A stretch of 7,136 bases of DNA from Thermoanaerobaculia bacterium. GTDB lineage: Bacteria; Acidobacteriota; Thermoanaerobaculia; UBA5066. Numbering within the stretch: position 1 is the stretch's first letter; the number at the start of each line of letters is the position of its first letter. The stretch spans positions 1 to 7,136 of the forward strand of contig JAGOBQ010000218.1 of assembly GCA_017999215.1 (NCBI GenBank), in the 5' to 3' direction. Below the pieces are notes generated by a model that was given only the letters and a program-made list of their open reading frames with translations, did no database searches and was not told the DNA's origin. The translations under genes were made by a program, and so were the position numbers. Of this stretch, positions 1 to 4,530 are shown in pieces.

Positions 1-515
1 TCAGCCCGCTCACGGCCACGAAGACCGTCACCCTGGCCGGCATTCCCACCACGATCGGCAACTACAGCTTCACCATCACCGCCACCGACGAGAACAACTG
101 CCAGGTGAGCCACGCCTACACGATCCTCGTCAACCCGGCCGCCTGCCCGACGGTCACGGTCCTGCCCGCGACGCTCCCGGATCCGGAGCTCGGCCTCCCC
201 TACGCCGAGACGATCTCCGCGACCGGTGGTGCGGCGCCTTACACGTTCAGCGTGACGGCCGGCGCGCTCCCTCCCGGGCTGACGCTCGGCCCGCTCGGAC
301 CCGACACGGCCAGCCTGTCGGGCACTCCGACGGCGACCGGTCTCTTCCGCTTCACGATCACGGCCCTCGACGCGAACGGCTGCCCCGGAACGCGGGCCTA
401 CACGATGACGGTCGGAGGGGCCTCGGGAATCCCGACACTCTCGACCTGGGGCCTGCTCCTCCTCATGACGCTCACCGGGCTCGTCGCGATCCGGTACCTC
501 GGGAAAGCCGCCTGA
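1..515 (+). CDS. C-terminal part of secreted Ig-like repeat protein with IPTL-CTERM sorting signal (5' end outside window)
   Basis: The reading frame is open from the first bases (first full codon at position 3) to a TGA at 513-515, so this is the last ~170 residues of a larger gene; the ATG at 105 is internal and not a real start. The visible part holds the end of one Ig-like unit ('YSFTITATDENNC') and one complete putative-Ig (He_PIG-type) unit with the typical 'PYTFSVTAGALPPGLTL' and 'LSGTPTATGLFRFTITA' strands. The last 28 residues form an IPTL-CTERM tail: IPTLSTWG, a hydrophobic segment (LLLLMTLTGLVAI), then a short basic end (RYLGKAA). In the known IPTL/PEP-CTERM families such a tail directs processing by an exosortase-type membrane peptidase and surface delivery. 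Neither the exosortase nor the N-terminal signal peptide is in the window. The adhesin or surface role is inferred from the repeats only. Confidence 0.9.
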   Translation, partial: SPLTATKTVTLAGIPTTIGNYSFTITATDENNCQVSHAYTILVNPAACPTVTVLPATLPDPELGLPYAETISATGGAAPYTFSVTAGALPPGLTLGPLGPDTASLSGTPTATGLFRFTITALDANGCPGTRAYTMTVGGASGIPTLSTWGLLLLMTLTGLVAIRYLGKAA

Positions 516-550
516 CCGGATCGTTCGGCTCAGATCCTTCCCCGATCCGC

Positions 551-588
551 AGAAGCCCCGCCTGCCGCATCCGGCCGGCGGGGCTTCT
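551..588 (+). terminator. Hairpin terminator of the IPTL-CTERM gene
   Basis: A perfect 12-bp stem pairs AGAAGCCCCGCC (551-562) with GGCGGGGCTTCT (577-588). After one mismatch an inner 4-bp stem GCCG/CGGC (564-567 with 572-575) extends it, closing on a CATC loop. It begins 36 bases after the stop codon and is followed by the pyrimidine-rich run CCCTCTTC. The T tract is weak, as is usual in very GC-rich genomes. Confidence 0.8.
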
Positions 589-619
589 CCCTCTTCAGGG
601 CTGCTCCCGAGAACGAAGA

Positions 620-660
620 GAGGCGGCGGAGGCTCCGCTGAAGGAGCGCCCCGCCGCCTC
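620..660 (-). terminator. Hairpin terminator of the BON-lipoprotein transcript
   Basis: A perfect 10-bp outer stem pairs GAGGCGGCGG (620-629) with CCGCCGCCTC (651-660), and an inner stem pairs GCTCC (632-636) with GGAGC (643-647) around a 6-base loop. Read on the minus strand the hairpin is followed by TCTTCGTTCT, a T-rich stretch, and it lies about 50 bases past the BON gene's stop. With the hairpin at 551-588 it separates two converging transcripts. Confidence 0.75.
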
Positions 661-707
661 GAGAGCCCGGGCGCCGGGATCGACCCGGTCCGACCCGCCG
701 GCGCCGT

Positions 708-1262
708 CTAGCGCCGGAGCCTCCCGACCTCGAGCTCGTTGTTCACGTCCTTGACGCCCTTGGTGTTGCGCGCGACCCGCTCGGCGTCGCTCTTGATCTG
801 CGCCGAGGCGACCCGCCCGATGAGCGTCACGACGGACTGCGAGGAGCTCACGTCGATGTCGCGCGCCCGGATCTCGCTGTTGGCGATGAGCTTCGCCTTG
901 ACCTGCGAGCTGATCCTCACGTCGTCGACCCAGCTGCCGACCGTCCTCTCCCCGACCGTCAGGTCGTTCACCACGCCGGACACGTCCGCCGTGCGCCAGG
1001 AGAGCCGTCCGGCCTCGCGCCTCGCCTCCTCGGTGTCGACGACGCCGGTCAGGTAGACGACGCCCTCCCGGGTCTGGACCTCCACCTGGCGCGCCTTGAC
1101 CTTCTCGCTGTTCTGCAGCGAGTTCTCGACGGACGAGGTGATGGCCGAGTCGGTCTGCTGAGTGCTCTGGGTCGTCATCGTGGTGGCGCACCCCACGGTC
1201 ATCGCCAGCGCGGCCGCTCCGAGGATTCCGGGTACCAGAAGTCTGAGATGGGATTTCGTCAT
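708..1262 (-). CDS. Envelope lipoprotein with two BON domains (OsmY-like)
   Basis: A 184-residue protein. Residues 1-24 are a short basic start and a hydrophobic stretch ending in TVGC, so it is probably a lipoprotein modified at Cys25; the -3 residue is Thr rather than the preferred Leu, so the lipobox is imperfect. A Ser/Thr/Gln-rich linker (26-40) follows, then two BON domains at about 36-104 and 113-179, each with the typical hydrophobic-Gly core (GVVYLTGVV at 67-75, SVVTLIGRV at 143-151). BON domains occur in periplasmic and outer-membrane-associated proteins such as OsmY and are thought to bind membranes or phospholipid. The start is supported by AAAGGA at 1272-1277, nine bases before the ATG. 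It lies 79 bases downstream of the small membrane-protein gene on the same strand, with no obvious promoter between, so the two are probably co-transcribed. Stop is TAG. Confidence 0.92.
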   Translation of the reverse strand: MTKSHLRLLVPGILGAAALAMTVGCATTMTTQSTQQTDSAITSSVENSLQNSEKVKARQVEVQTREGVVYLTGVVDTEEARREAGRLSWRTADVSGVVNDLTVGERTVGSWVDDVRISSQVKAKLIANSEIRARDIDVSSSQSVVTLIGRVASAQIKSDAERVARNTKGVKDVNNELEVGRLRR

Positions 1263-1341
1263 TGTGTCGAGTCCTTTCGAACGGCCGCCGGGGCCGCACG
1301 TTCATGCGCCGTGGGGAGCACAGGCGCGGATTCGGGCACGG

Positions 1342-1560
1342 CTACTTCTTCGCTCCCGCGAAGAGCAGGACCCCGCCGACCACGATGGATGCGACGCCGG
1401 CCCACACCGGCACGTTCACGGTCTCCTTGTCTTTCACCGCGAAGGAGATCGGCCCGAGCTCGGCCTTGTGGGTCTTCCGGGTGTAGGTGAACCCGCCGTA
1501 CGCGAGCGCGAGGGCGCCGGCGACGATCAGGACGATGGCCAGAATCTTCGGACCGTTCAT
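1342..1560 (-). CDS. Small membrane protein with two transmembrane segments (72 aa, family uncertain)
   Basis: The 72-residue protein has two hydrophobic segments (about residues 6-25 and 51-69) joined by a charged loop with the sequence YTRKTHKAELGPI and a short VKDKETV stretch, and it ends in two lysines. This layout resembles a widespread group of small uncharacterised inner-membrane proteins; I cannot assign a Pfam family with confidence (DUF3185-like proteins have a similar shape). The start is well supported: AAGGAG at 1569-1574 lies eight bases before the ATG. A sigma-54-type promoter at 1696-1710 points at it, with a predicted leader of about 120 bases. It is probably the first gene of a two-gene unit with the downstream BON lipoprotein. 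No catalytic residues are visible, and its function is unknown. Confidence 0.85.
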   Translation of the reverse strand: MNGPKILAIVLIVAGALALAYGGFTYTRKTHKAELGPISFAVKDKETVNVPVWAGVASIVVGGVLLFAGAKK

Positions 1561-1568
1561 CGAGCTGT

Positions 1569-1574
1569 CTCCTT
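1569..1574 (-). promoter_or_regulatory. Ribosome binding site of the small membrane protein
   Basis: AAGGAG on the minus strand, eight bases before the ATG at 1558-1560. It fixes the start of the 72-residue protein. Confidence 0.8.
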
Positions 1575-1635
1575 CTGTCGGGTCTCGCGAGCCGCCGGGG
1601 ACGCGGCCCGGTGCCTGCGAGACGGGTGGTCTCCC

Positions 1636-1677
1636 GGGAAGCGCGTTCGTCCGCGAGCGAGAGTCCGCGCGCTTCCC
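1636..1677. repeat. Inverted repeat in the leader of the minus transcript
   Basis: GGGAAGCGCG (1636-1645) and CGCGCTTCCC (1668-1677) are perfect 10-base inverted arms separated by 22 bases. The predicted minus-strand transcription start is near 1684, so the arms would form a stem within the first ~50 bases of that RNA. Alternatively they are a pair of protein-binding half-sites. The core GGGAAGCGC recurs at 4372-4380 beside the second minus-facing sigma-54 promoter. Confidence 0.6.
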
Positions 1678-1695
1678 AGCGACGTCCTCAGCAGC

Positions 1696-1710
1696 GCAAG
1701 AGGAGTGCCA
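1696..1710 (-). promoter_or_regulatory. Sigma-54 (-24/-12) promoter facing the small membrane protein/BON unit
   Basis: Read on the minus strand: TGGCAC, five bases (TCCTC), TTGC, with a C before the -24 box. This gives the invariant GG and GC separated by exactly ten bases and matches the RpoN consensus at every core position. The predicted start of transcription is near 1684. The surrounding 19 bases (1693-1711) are repeated identically at 4376-4394. Confidence 0.8.
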
Positions 1711-1762
1711 GCGTGGGCTTTTCGGAGCGCGGGGGCCTCCCTCGATCCGGCGGCTCGCCTCA

Positions 1763-1777
1763 CGGCACCCGTCTTGC
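1763..1777 (+). promoter_or_regulatory. Sigma-54 (-24/-12) promoter of the WxxGxW gene
   Basis: CGGCAC, five bases (CCGTC), TTGC: one mismatch (C for T) from the TGGCAC-N5-TTGC consensus, with the GG-N10-GC spacing intact. The predicted start is near 1789, only 11 bases before the ATG at 1800, yet still upstream of the GAGG at 1791-1794. It would therefore give a very short leader that retains a ribosome binding site. Confidence 0.68.
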
Positions 1778-1799
1778 GCTGAGCCGGGACGAGGTCGAT

Positions 1800-2249
1800 A
1801 TGAAAAAGCTCCTTGGAAAATCTCTCGCCGCGATGGCGCTCCTCCTCCTGACGTCCCTTCCTGCCGCCGCGCAGCTCGGCATCCGCGTCGAACTCCCCCT
1901 CCCGGGTCTCGAGATTCGCGTCGGCCACAGGGCCCCGCCGCCGATGCGGCGGGAGATGAGGACCCGCCGGCCGGACCGTCAGCACCTCTGGGTCCGCGGC
2001 TCCTGGGACTGGCAGCAGAACGACTGGATCTGGATTCCCGGCCGCTGGGAGCGCCCCGAGTACCGGAACGCCCGGTGGATCAAGGCGCGCTACGTCCGCG
2101 AAGGCCGCGCCTGGCGCTACGAGCCGGCTCACTGGTCGAACCAGCGGCTCTCCATGGGCGACGACTACCGAGAGTGGCGGTCGAACGACCGCCGGGATCG
2201 GGACCGCGACCGTCGCGACAGGCGTAACAGGCGCGACGGGGATCGATGA
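1800..2249 (+). CDS. Secreted WxxGxW-repeat protein with Arg/Asp-rich tail
   Basis: The 149-residue product starts with a clear signal peptide (MKKLLGKSLAAMALLLL, probable cleavage after Ala-Ala-Ala at 22-24). The mature protein is basic and Trp-rich. It has two WxxGxW motifs, WVRGSW (64-69) and WIPGRW (78-83), followed by a third, degenerate Trp-containing stretch (to about residue 112). Residues 127-149 are almost only Arg and Asp with a few Asn and Gly. WxxGxW (YXWGXW) repeat proteins are small periplasmic or outer-membrane-associated proteins of unknown function. The frame is open back to 1611, but the ATG at 1800 is preferred because it begins the signal peptide and follows GAGG at 1791-1794 and a sigma-54-type promoter. 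The following gene begins 126 bases downstream. Confidence 0.88.
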   Translation: MKKLLGKSLAAMALLLLTSLPAAAQLGIRVELPLPGLEIRVGHRAPPPMRREMRTRRPDRQHLWVRGSWDWQQNDWIWIPGRWERPEYRNARWIKARYVREGRAWRYEPAHWSNQRLSMGDDYREWRSNDRRDRDRDRRDRRNRRDGDR

Positions 2250-2375
2250 ACGCCACCGGCACTTCTTTCCAGCGCGGTGGAAACGCTTGCACGACCCGGT
2301 CGTCGGTCGCCGGACCGTTTCCGGCCACATCCGCTTCCGCTCGAGCCGAGCGGAACCGAAAGAGGAGGACCTGAC
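2250..2375 (+). promoter_or_regulatory. Leader with inverted repeats ahead of the sortase-substrate gene
   Basis: The 126-base gap holds three perfect inverted repeats: ACGACC-C-GGTCGT (2291-2303), CGGTC-GCCG-GACCG (2304-2317, directly abutting), and TTCCGCTCG-AGC-CGAGCGGAA (2335-2355). The last one, a 9-bp stem, ends five bases before the AGAGGAGG ribosome binding site at 2361-2368. No T tract follows, so a simple terminator for the WxxGxW gene is unlikely; operators or an RNA switch controlling the sortase pair are possible. No sigma-54 site with correct spacing was found here. Confidence 0.6.
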
Positions 2376-3059
2376 ATGAAGAAGCTGATGATCGGACTGG
2401 CCCTGGGCGCGTTCGCGACGCTCATCGCGGCCGCCCCGGCGGGCTCCGCGCTCGCGCAGAGCCCGCCGGAGGAGGCGACGTTCACCGTGACGGAGCCGCT
2501 CGACGTCGGGACCGTCACCCTGCAGCCCGGCACGTACCACATCAAGGTCGTGATGATCGACTCCAACAAGGACATGCTTCGGGTCATGGACCCGGAGCAG
2601 AAGAAGGTCTACACGACCGTCCTCTCGAGGCCATACCCGACCACGATGGGCGAGATCACTCCGGAGAGCCGCTACGTCGTCTGGTCGACCCCGGCCGGAC
2701 AGCCCAAGGTCCTCCGCACCTGGTTCGCCGCCGACCGGAGCATCGGTCACGAGATCGTCTACTCGCAGCGGCGGGCCATGGAGCTCGCGGCCCTGGCCAA
2801 AGAGCCTGTGTACGCGGTCGACGACGCGGTGACGGAAACCACCTACGCGACCGCGCCGCTGCTGGTCGTGACCCCGGAGCGCCAGGTGAAGCCGTACGAG
2901 CCGAAGCTCGCCCGGGTCGAGCCGGCCCCTCCCGTCAAGGTGGCCGTCGCCCGCGAGCTGCCGAAGACGGCGAGCCGCGTCCCGCTCTTCGCGGCCCTCG
3001 GCCTCCTCTCCCTGGCCGGCGCCTTCGGGCTTCGGTCCCTCGTGAACCGGACCGCGTGA
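2376..3059 (+). CDS. Secreted sortase substrate with C-terminal LPKTA sorting signal
   Basis: A 227-residue exported protein. Residues 1-27 are a signal peptide (basic start, hydrophobic core, cleavage expected after Ala-Leu-Ala at 25-27). Residues about 34-130 form a beta-rich domain: 'VTLQPGTYHIKV' (47-58), then 'RTWF' and 'GHEIVY' (124-129). This matches a recurrent acidobacterial secreted family that I know by pattern but not by function. A Pro/Val/Lys-rich spacer (160-193) leads to a cell-wall-type sorting signal: LPKTAS (195-200), a hydrophobic segment (203-219) and a basic end (RSLVNR). Class C/D sortases of Gram-positive bacteria accept LPxTA variants. The sortase gene overlaps its stop by four bases (GTGA), so the two are almost certainly enzyme and substrate. 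AGAGGAGG at 2361-2368, seven bases before the ATG, supports this start rather than the earlier in-frame ATG at 2277. Confidence 0.9.
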   Translation: MKKLMIGLALGAFATLIAAAPAGSALAQSPPEEATFTVTEPLDVGTVTLQPGTYHIKVVMIDSNKDMLRVMDPEQKKVYTTVLSRPYPTTMGEITPESRYVVWSTPAGQPKVLRTWFAADRSIGHEIVYSQRRAMELAALAKEPVYAVDDAVTETTYATAPLLVVTPERQVKPYEPKLARVEPAPPVKVAVARELPKTASRVPLFAALGLLSLAGAFGLRSLVNRTA

Positions 3060-3685
3060 ACCGCGGCGGCGTCGCGCGGTGGCTCCGCCGAGGCGAGATC
3101 GCCCTCTGGGCCCTCGGCATCTCGCTCCTCGGCGGAGCCCTCGCGACGATCGTCATCTCCCGGACCTACCAGGCGCGCCAGGGGCGCGCCTTTTCCGGTC
3201 TGGACAGGCTCGCCGCCGCGCCGGCGCTCGGGGCGGCCTCCTTCGCGACGGTCGCGGCCCCGGCTTCCTCCTCTCCTCCTCCCGTCGGCGATCCCCTTCT
3301 CCTCGGTCGGATCGAGATCCCGCGGATCGGCCTGTCGGCGATGATCCGGGACGGGGACGACGACGCGACGCTCACGGTCGCCGTGGGGCGCATCCCCGGG
3401 ACTGCGCGGCCCGGCGAGCGCGGGAACATGGCGCTCGCGGGCCACCGCGACACGTTCTTCCGGGCCCTGCGGCACGTCCGGGTCGACGACGTGATCCACG
3501 TCCGGGTGCCGGGACGCCGCTACGACTATCGCGTGGAGTCGACCGAGGTCGTCGGTCCTCGCGAGATTCGCGTCCTCGACCCGACCCCCGAGGCCGTCCT
3601 CACGCTCGTGACGTGCCACCCGTTCGGGTACGTCGGGAACGCTCCCGACCGGTTCATCGTCCGGGCTTCCCGGCTCCCCGACTGA
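3056..3685 (+). CDS. Class D-like sortase (cysteine transpeptidase)
   Basis: The 209-residue membrane-anchored enzyme has an N-terminal transmembrane helix (about 17-35), an Ala/Pro/Ser-rich linker (52-78) and a sortase beta-barrel from about 80 onward. The catalytic triad is complete: His130 in LAGHRDTFF, Cys187 in TLVTCHPFG and Arg199 in DRFIVRA. Sortases cleave between Thr and the following residue of LPxTG-like signals and pass the protein to an amino-group acceptor; the acceptor in this organism is unknown. The gene starts at a GTG that overlaps the stop of the LPKTA-substrate gene (GTGA), so translation is probably coupled. Length and motif spacing fit class D or the dedicated single-substrate sortases of diderm bacteria. 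Its last 32 bases overlap the 3' end of the opposing small membrane-protein gene. Confidence 0.92.
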   Translation: MNRGGVARWLRRGEIALWALGISLLGGALATIVISRTYQARQGRAFSGLDRLAAAPALGAASFATVAAPASSSPPPVGDPLLLGRIEIPRIGLSAMIRDGDDDATLTVAVGRIPGTARPGERGNMALAGHRDTFFRALRHVRVDDVIHVRVPGRRYDYRVESTEVVGPREIRVLDPTPEAVLTLVTCHPFGYVGNAPDRFIVRASRLPD

Positions 3686-3986
3686 AGGGCCGCCGCGCGC
3701 GTTTCGCGCCCCCGCCACGCGTCCCGTCGAGCCGCGGCGCGCGACGGACCAGCGACCGCGCGATCCAGGCGGCCGCCAGGACTCCGACGACGACGACGGC
3801 GGCGGCCGCGATCGGGTGCTTCGCGATCTGCCGCCGGAGGTCGAGCGCCGAGCGGGCCCGGCGCTTCAGCTCGAGCACGTCCGCTCCGATCCGGCCCCGC
3901 AGCGCGCCGGCCCGCTCCCGCATCCGGTCGAGATCGGCGTCCCGGGCGATCGGTCGCTTCGTCAGGGCAGCAGTGTCCGGAGCCAT
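3654..3986 (-). CDS. Small single-span membrane protein, YqjK/YqjD-like layout
   Basis: A 110-residue protein with a charged, helical N-terminal half (DADLDRMRERAGALRGRI and on to about 52), a transmembrane helix at about 57-77 preceded by 'RRQIAKHP', and a strongly basic C-terminal tail (RSLVRR, then Arg/Gly/Lys-rich to the end). The charged helix plus C-terminal anchor recalls DUF883 (YqjD/ElaB), DUF3618 and YqjK proteins; the sequence alone does not decide among them. The start is firm: AAGGAGG at 3994-4000 lies seven bases before the ATG. The gene overlaps the upstream YqjE-like gene by 25 bases, so they are co-expressed. The same pairing occurs in the enterobacterial yqjDEK cluster. Its 3' end overlaps the convergent sortase gene by 32 bases. 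Confidence 0.8.
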   Translation of the reverse strand: MAPDTAALTKRPIARDADLDRMRERAGALRGRIGADVLELKRRARSALDLRRQIAKHPIAAAAVVVVGVLAAAWIARSLVRRAPRLDGTRGGGAKRARRPFSRGAGKPGR

Positions 3987-4366
3987 CGCAGGTCCTCCTT
4001 CAGCGCCTCGAGAGTCCTCTTCAGGAACGGAGCTCCCGTGCGCGAGCGGGCGAGCAGGAAGAGCCCGACGCCCGCGCCCAGGAACGGGACCGCCGCGGCC
4101 AGCACGGCGAGCCAGCCGGCCGGCGTCTCCGCGAGGGCGATGACCAGCGCCACCACGGCGAGCTGCAGGCCGCACAGGACGAGGAGCGCGGCTCCAGCGA
4201 AGAGAGCCAGGAGACGGAGGCGGCCTTCGAGGTCCTTCGCGAGCTCCGCGCGTGCCATTCCGATGCGAGCCTCGCCCAGCTCGGTCCCGCGCTCGGCGAG
4301 CCTGTGGAGCAGCTCCGACAGCGGGGCGTCCCGCGGGGGAAGATCGCTCGACCGGGCGTTCGTCAT
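3962..4366 (-). CDS. Phage-holin-3_6/YqjE-like (DUF1469) membrane protein
   Basis: The 134-residue protein has an amphipathic N-terminal helix (PLSELLHRLAERGTELGEAR, then MARAELAKDLEGRL, residues 15-50), two transmembrane segments (about 53-78 and 84-106) and a C-terminal helix LKRTLEALKEDLRWLRTLL. This order and the closing 'LKEDLRWLR' are characteristic of the Phage_holin_3_6 (PF07332)/YqjE family, which despite its name is usually a chromosomal inner-membrane protein of unknown role. The frame is open to 4450, but the ATG at 4364-4366 is chosen: residues upstream of it are not family-like and the sigma-54 promoter at 4379-4393 lies inside the longer frame. No ribosome binding site precedes this ATG, which fits the predicted near-leaderless transcript. 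It overlaps the next gene by 25 bases. Confidence 0.85.
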   Translation of the reverse strand: MTNARSSDLPPRDAPLSELLHRLAERGTELGEARIGMARAELAKDLEGRLRLLALFAGAALLVLCGLQLAVVALVIALAETPAGWLAVLAAAVPFLGAGVGLFLLARSRTGAPFLKRTLEALKEDLRWLRTLLP

Positions 4367-4378
4367 GCTTCGGGAAGC

Positions 4379-4393
4379 GCAAGAGGAGTGCCA
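4379..4393 (-). promoter_or_regulatory. Sigma-54 (-24/-12) promoter of the YqjE-like gene
   Basis: Minus strand: TGGCAC, TCCTC, TTGC, part of a 19-base block (4376-4394) identical to the one at 1693-1711. All core consensus positions match. With the usual 12-base distance, transcription would begin at about 4367, one base before the ATG at 4366. Confidence 0.8.
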
Positions 4394-4460
4394 GAGAGCC
4401 GTCCGCGCCCGAATCGCGGCGGCGGCCCGCCCGCTCCGGCCCGGCCCCACCGCCCGACCG

Positions 4461-4475
4461 TGGCACTGGTGTTGC
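4461..4475 (+). promoter_or_regulatory. Sigma-54 (-24/-12) promoter of the PRC-barrel gene
   Basis: TGGCAC, five bases (TGGTG), TTGC: a full core match to the RpoN consensus with GG-N10-GC spacing. The predicted start is near 4487, giving a leader of about 44 bases that contains a 6-bp hairpin (GGTCGC 4495-4500 with GCGACC 4504-4509) followed by the ribosome binding site. Confidence 0.82.
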
Positions 4476-4518
4476 GCTCATCGAGTCTCGGAGAGGTCGC
4501 ACGGCGACCGAACCGAAG

Positions 4519-4524
4519 AAGGAG
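4519..4524 (+). promoter_or_regulatory. Ribosome binding site of the PRC-barrel gene
   Basis: AAGGAG six bases before the ATG at 4531. It decides this start over the in-frame ATG at 4252 further upstream, which lies inside the opposing gene. Confidence 0.8.
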
Positions 4525-4530
4525 ATCCAG

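Larger units (their letters stand above)
1561..1799. promoter_or_regulatory. Divergent control region 1 between the small membrane protein and the WxxGxW gene
   Basis: This 239-base stretch holds no credible gene. It contains two outward-facing sigma-54-type promoters (minus-facing at 1696-1710, plus-facing at 1763-1777) with 52 bases between their -24 elements, and a long inverted repeat at 1636-1677 in the minus-strand leader. Any activator-binding site must lie between the promoters or inside one of the transcribed flanks; none could be identified with confidence. Confidence 0.75.
4367..4530. promoter_or_regulatory. Divergent control region 2 between the YqjE-like and PRC-barrel genes
   Basis: This 164-base gap holds no gene. 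Two sigma-54-type promoters face outward (4379-4393 minus, 4461-4475 plus) with 67 bases between their -24 elements. Between them is an inverted repeat CCGCG-N7-CGCGG (4403-4407 with 4415-4419), a possible activator site. The layout mirrors control region 1. Confidence 0.75.

Noticed and set aside
595..1305. Long open frame on the minus strand overlapping the BON gene
   Set aside because: It is a shifted-frame shadow: Arg/Gly-rich with no domain, whereas the 708-1262 frame has a signal, two BON domains and a ribosome binding site.
1308..1342. Inverted repeat GCCGTG...CACGGC between the small membrane protein and BON genes
   Set aside because: Only six-base arms with a 23-base spacer and no T tract; not convincing as a terminator or operator in sequence this GC-rich.
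2312..2326. Possible sigma-54 site upstream of the sortase-substrate gene (CGGACCGTTTCCGGC)
   Set aside because: It has GG-N10-GC spacing but lacks CAC and TT of the consensus; the nearby GGTGGAAACGCTTGC has TTGC but wrong spacing (11). Too weak next to the four strong sites.
2335..2355. Terminator of the WxxGxW gene
   Set aside because: A strong 9-bp hairpin but followed by CCGAAAGAGGAGG on the plus strand, with no T run; listed instead as a possible regulatory stem.
1557..2750. 397-codon open frame on the minus strand
   Set aside because: High-GC antisense artefact covering the WxxGxW gene, both leaders and part of the sortase substrate; low-complexity Arg/Pro/Gly composition and no family resemblance.
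3079..4143. Long plus-strand frame through the sortase and minus-strand genes
   Set aside because: Arg/Pro/Ala-rich frame shadow; the overlapping real genes carry recognisable motifs and start signals.
3962..4366. Phage holin, hence prophage remnant
   Set aside because: The Phage_holin_3_6 name is misleading: this family is mostly chromosomal YqjE-like proteins, and no endolysin, structural or integrase gene is present.
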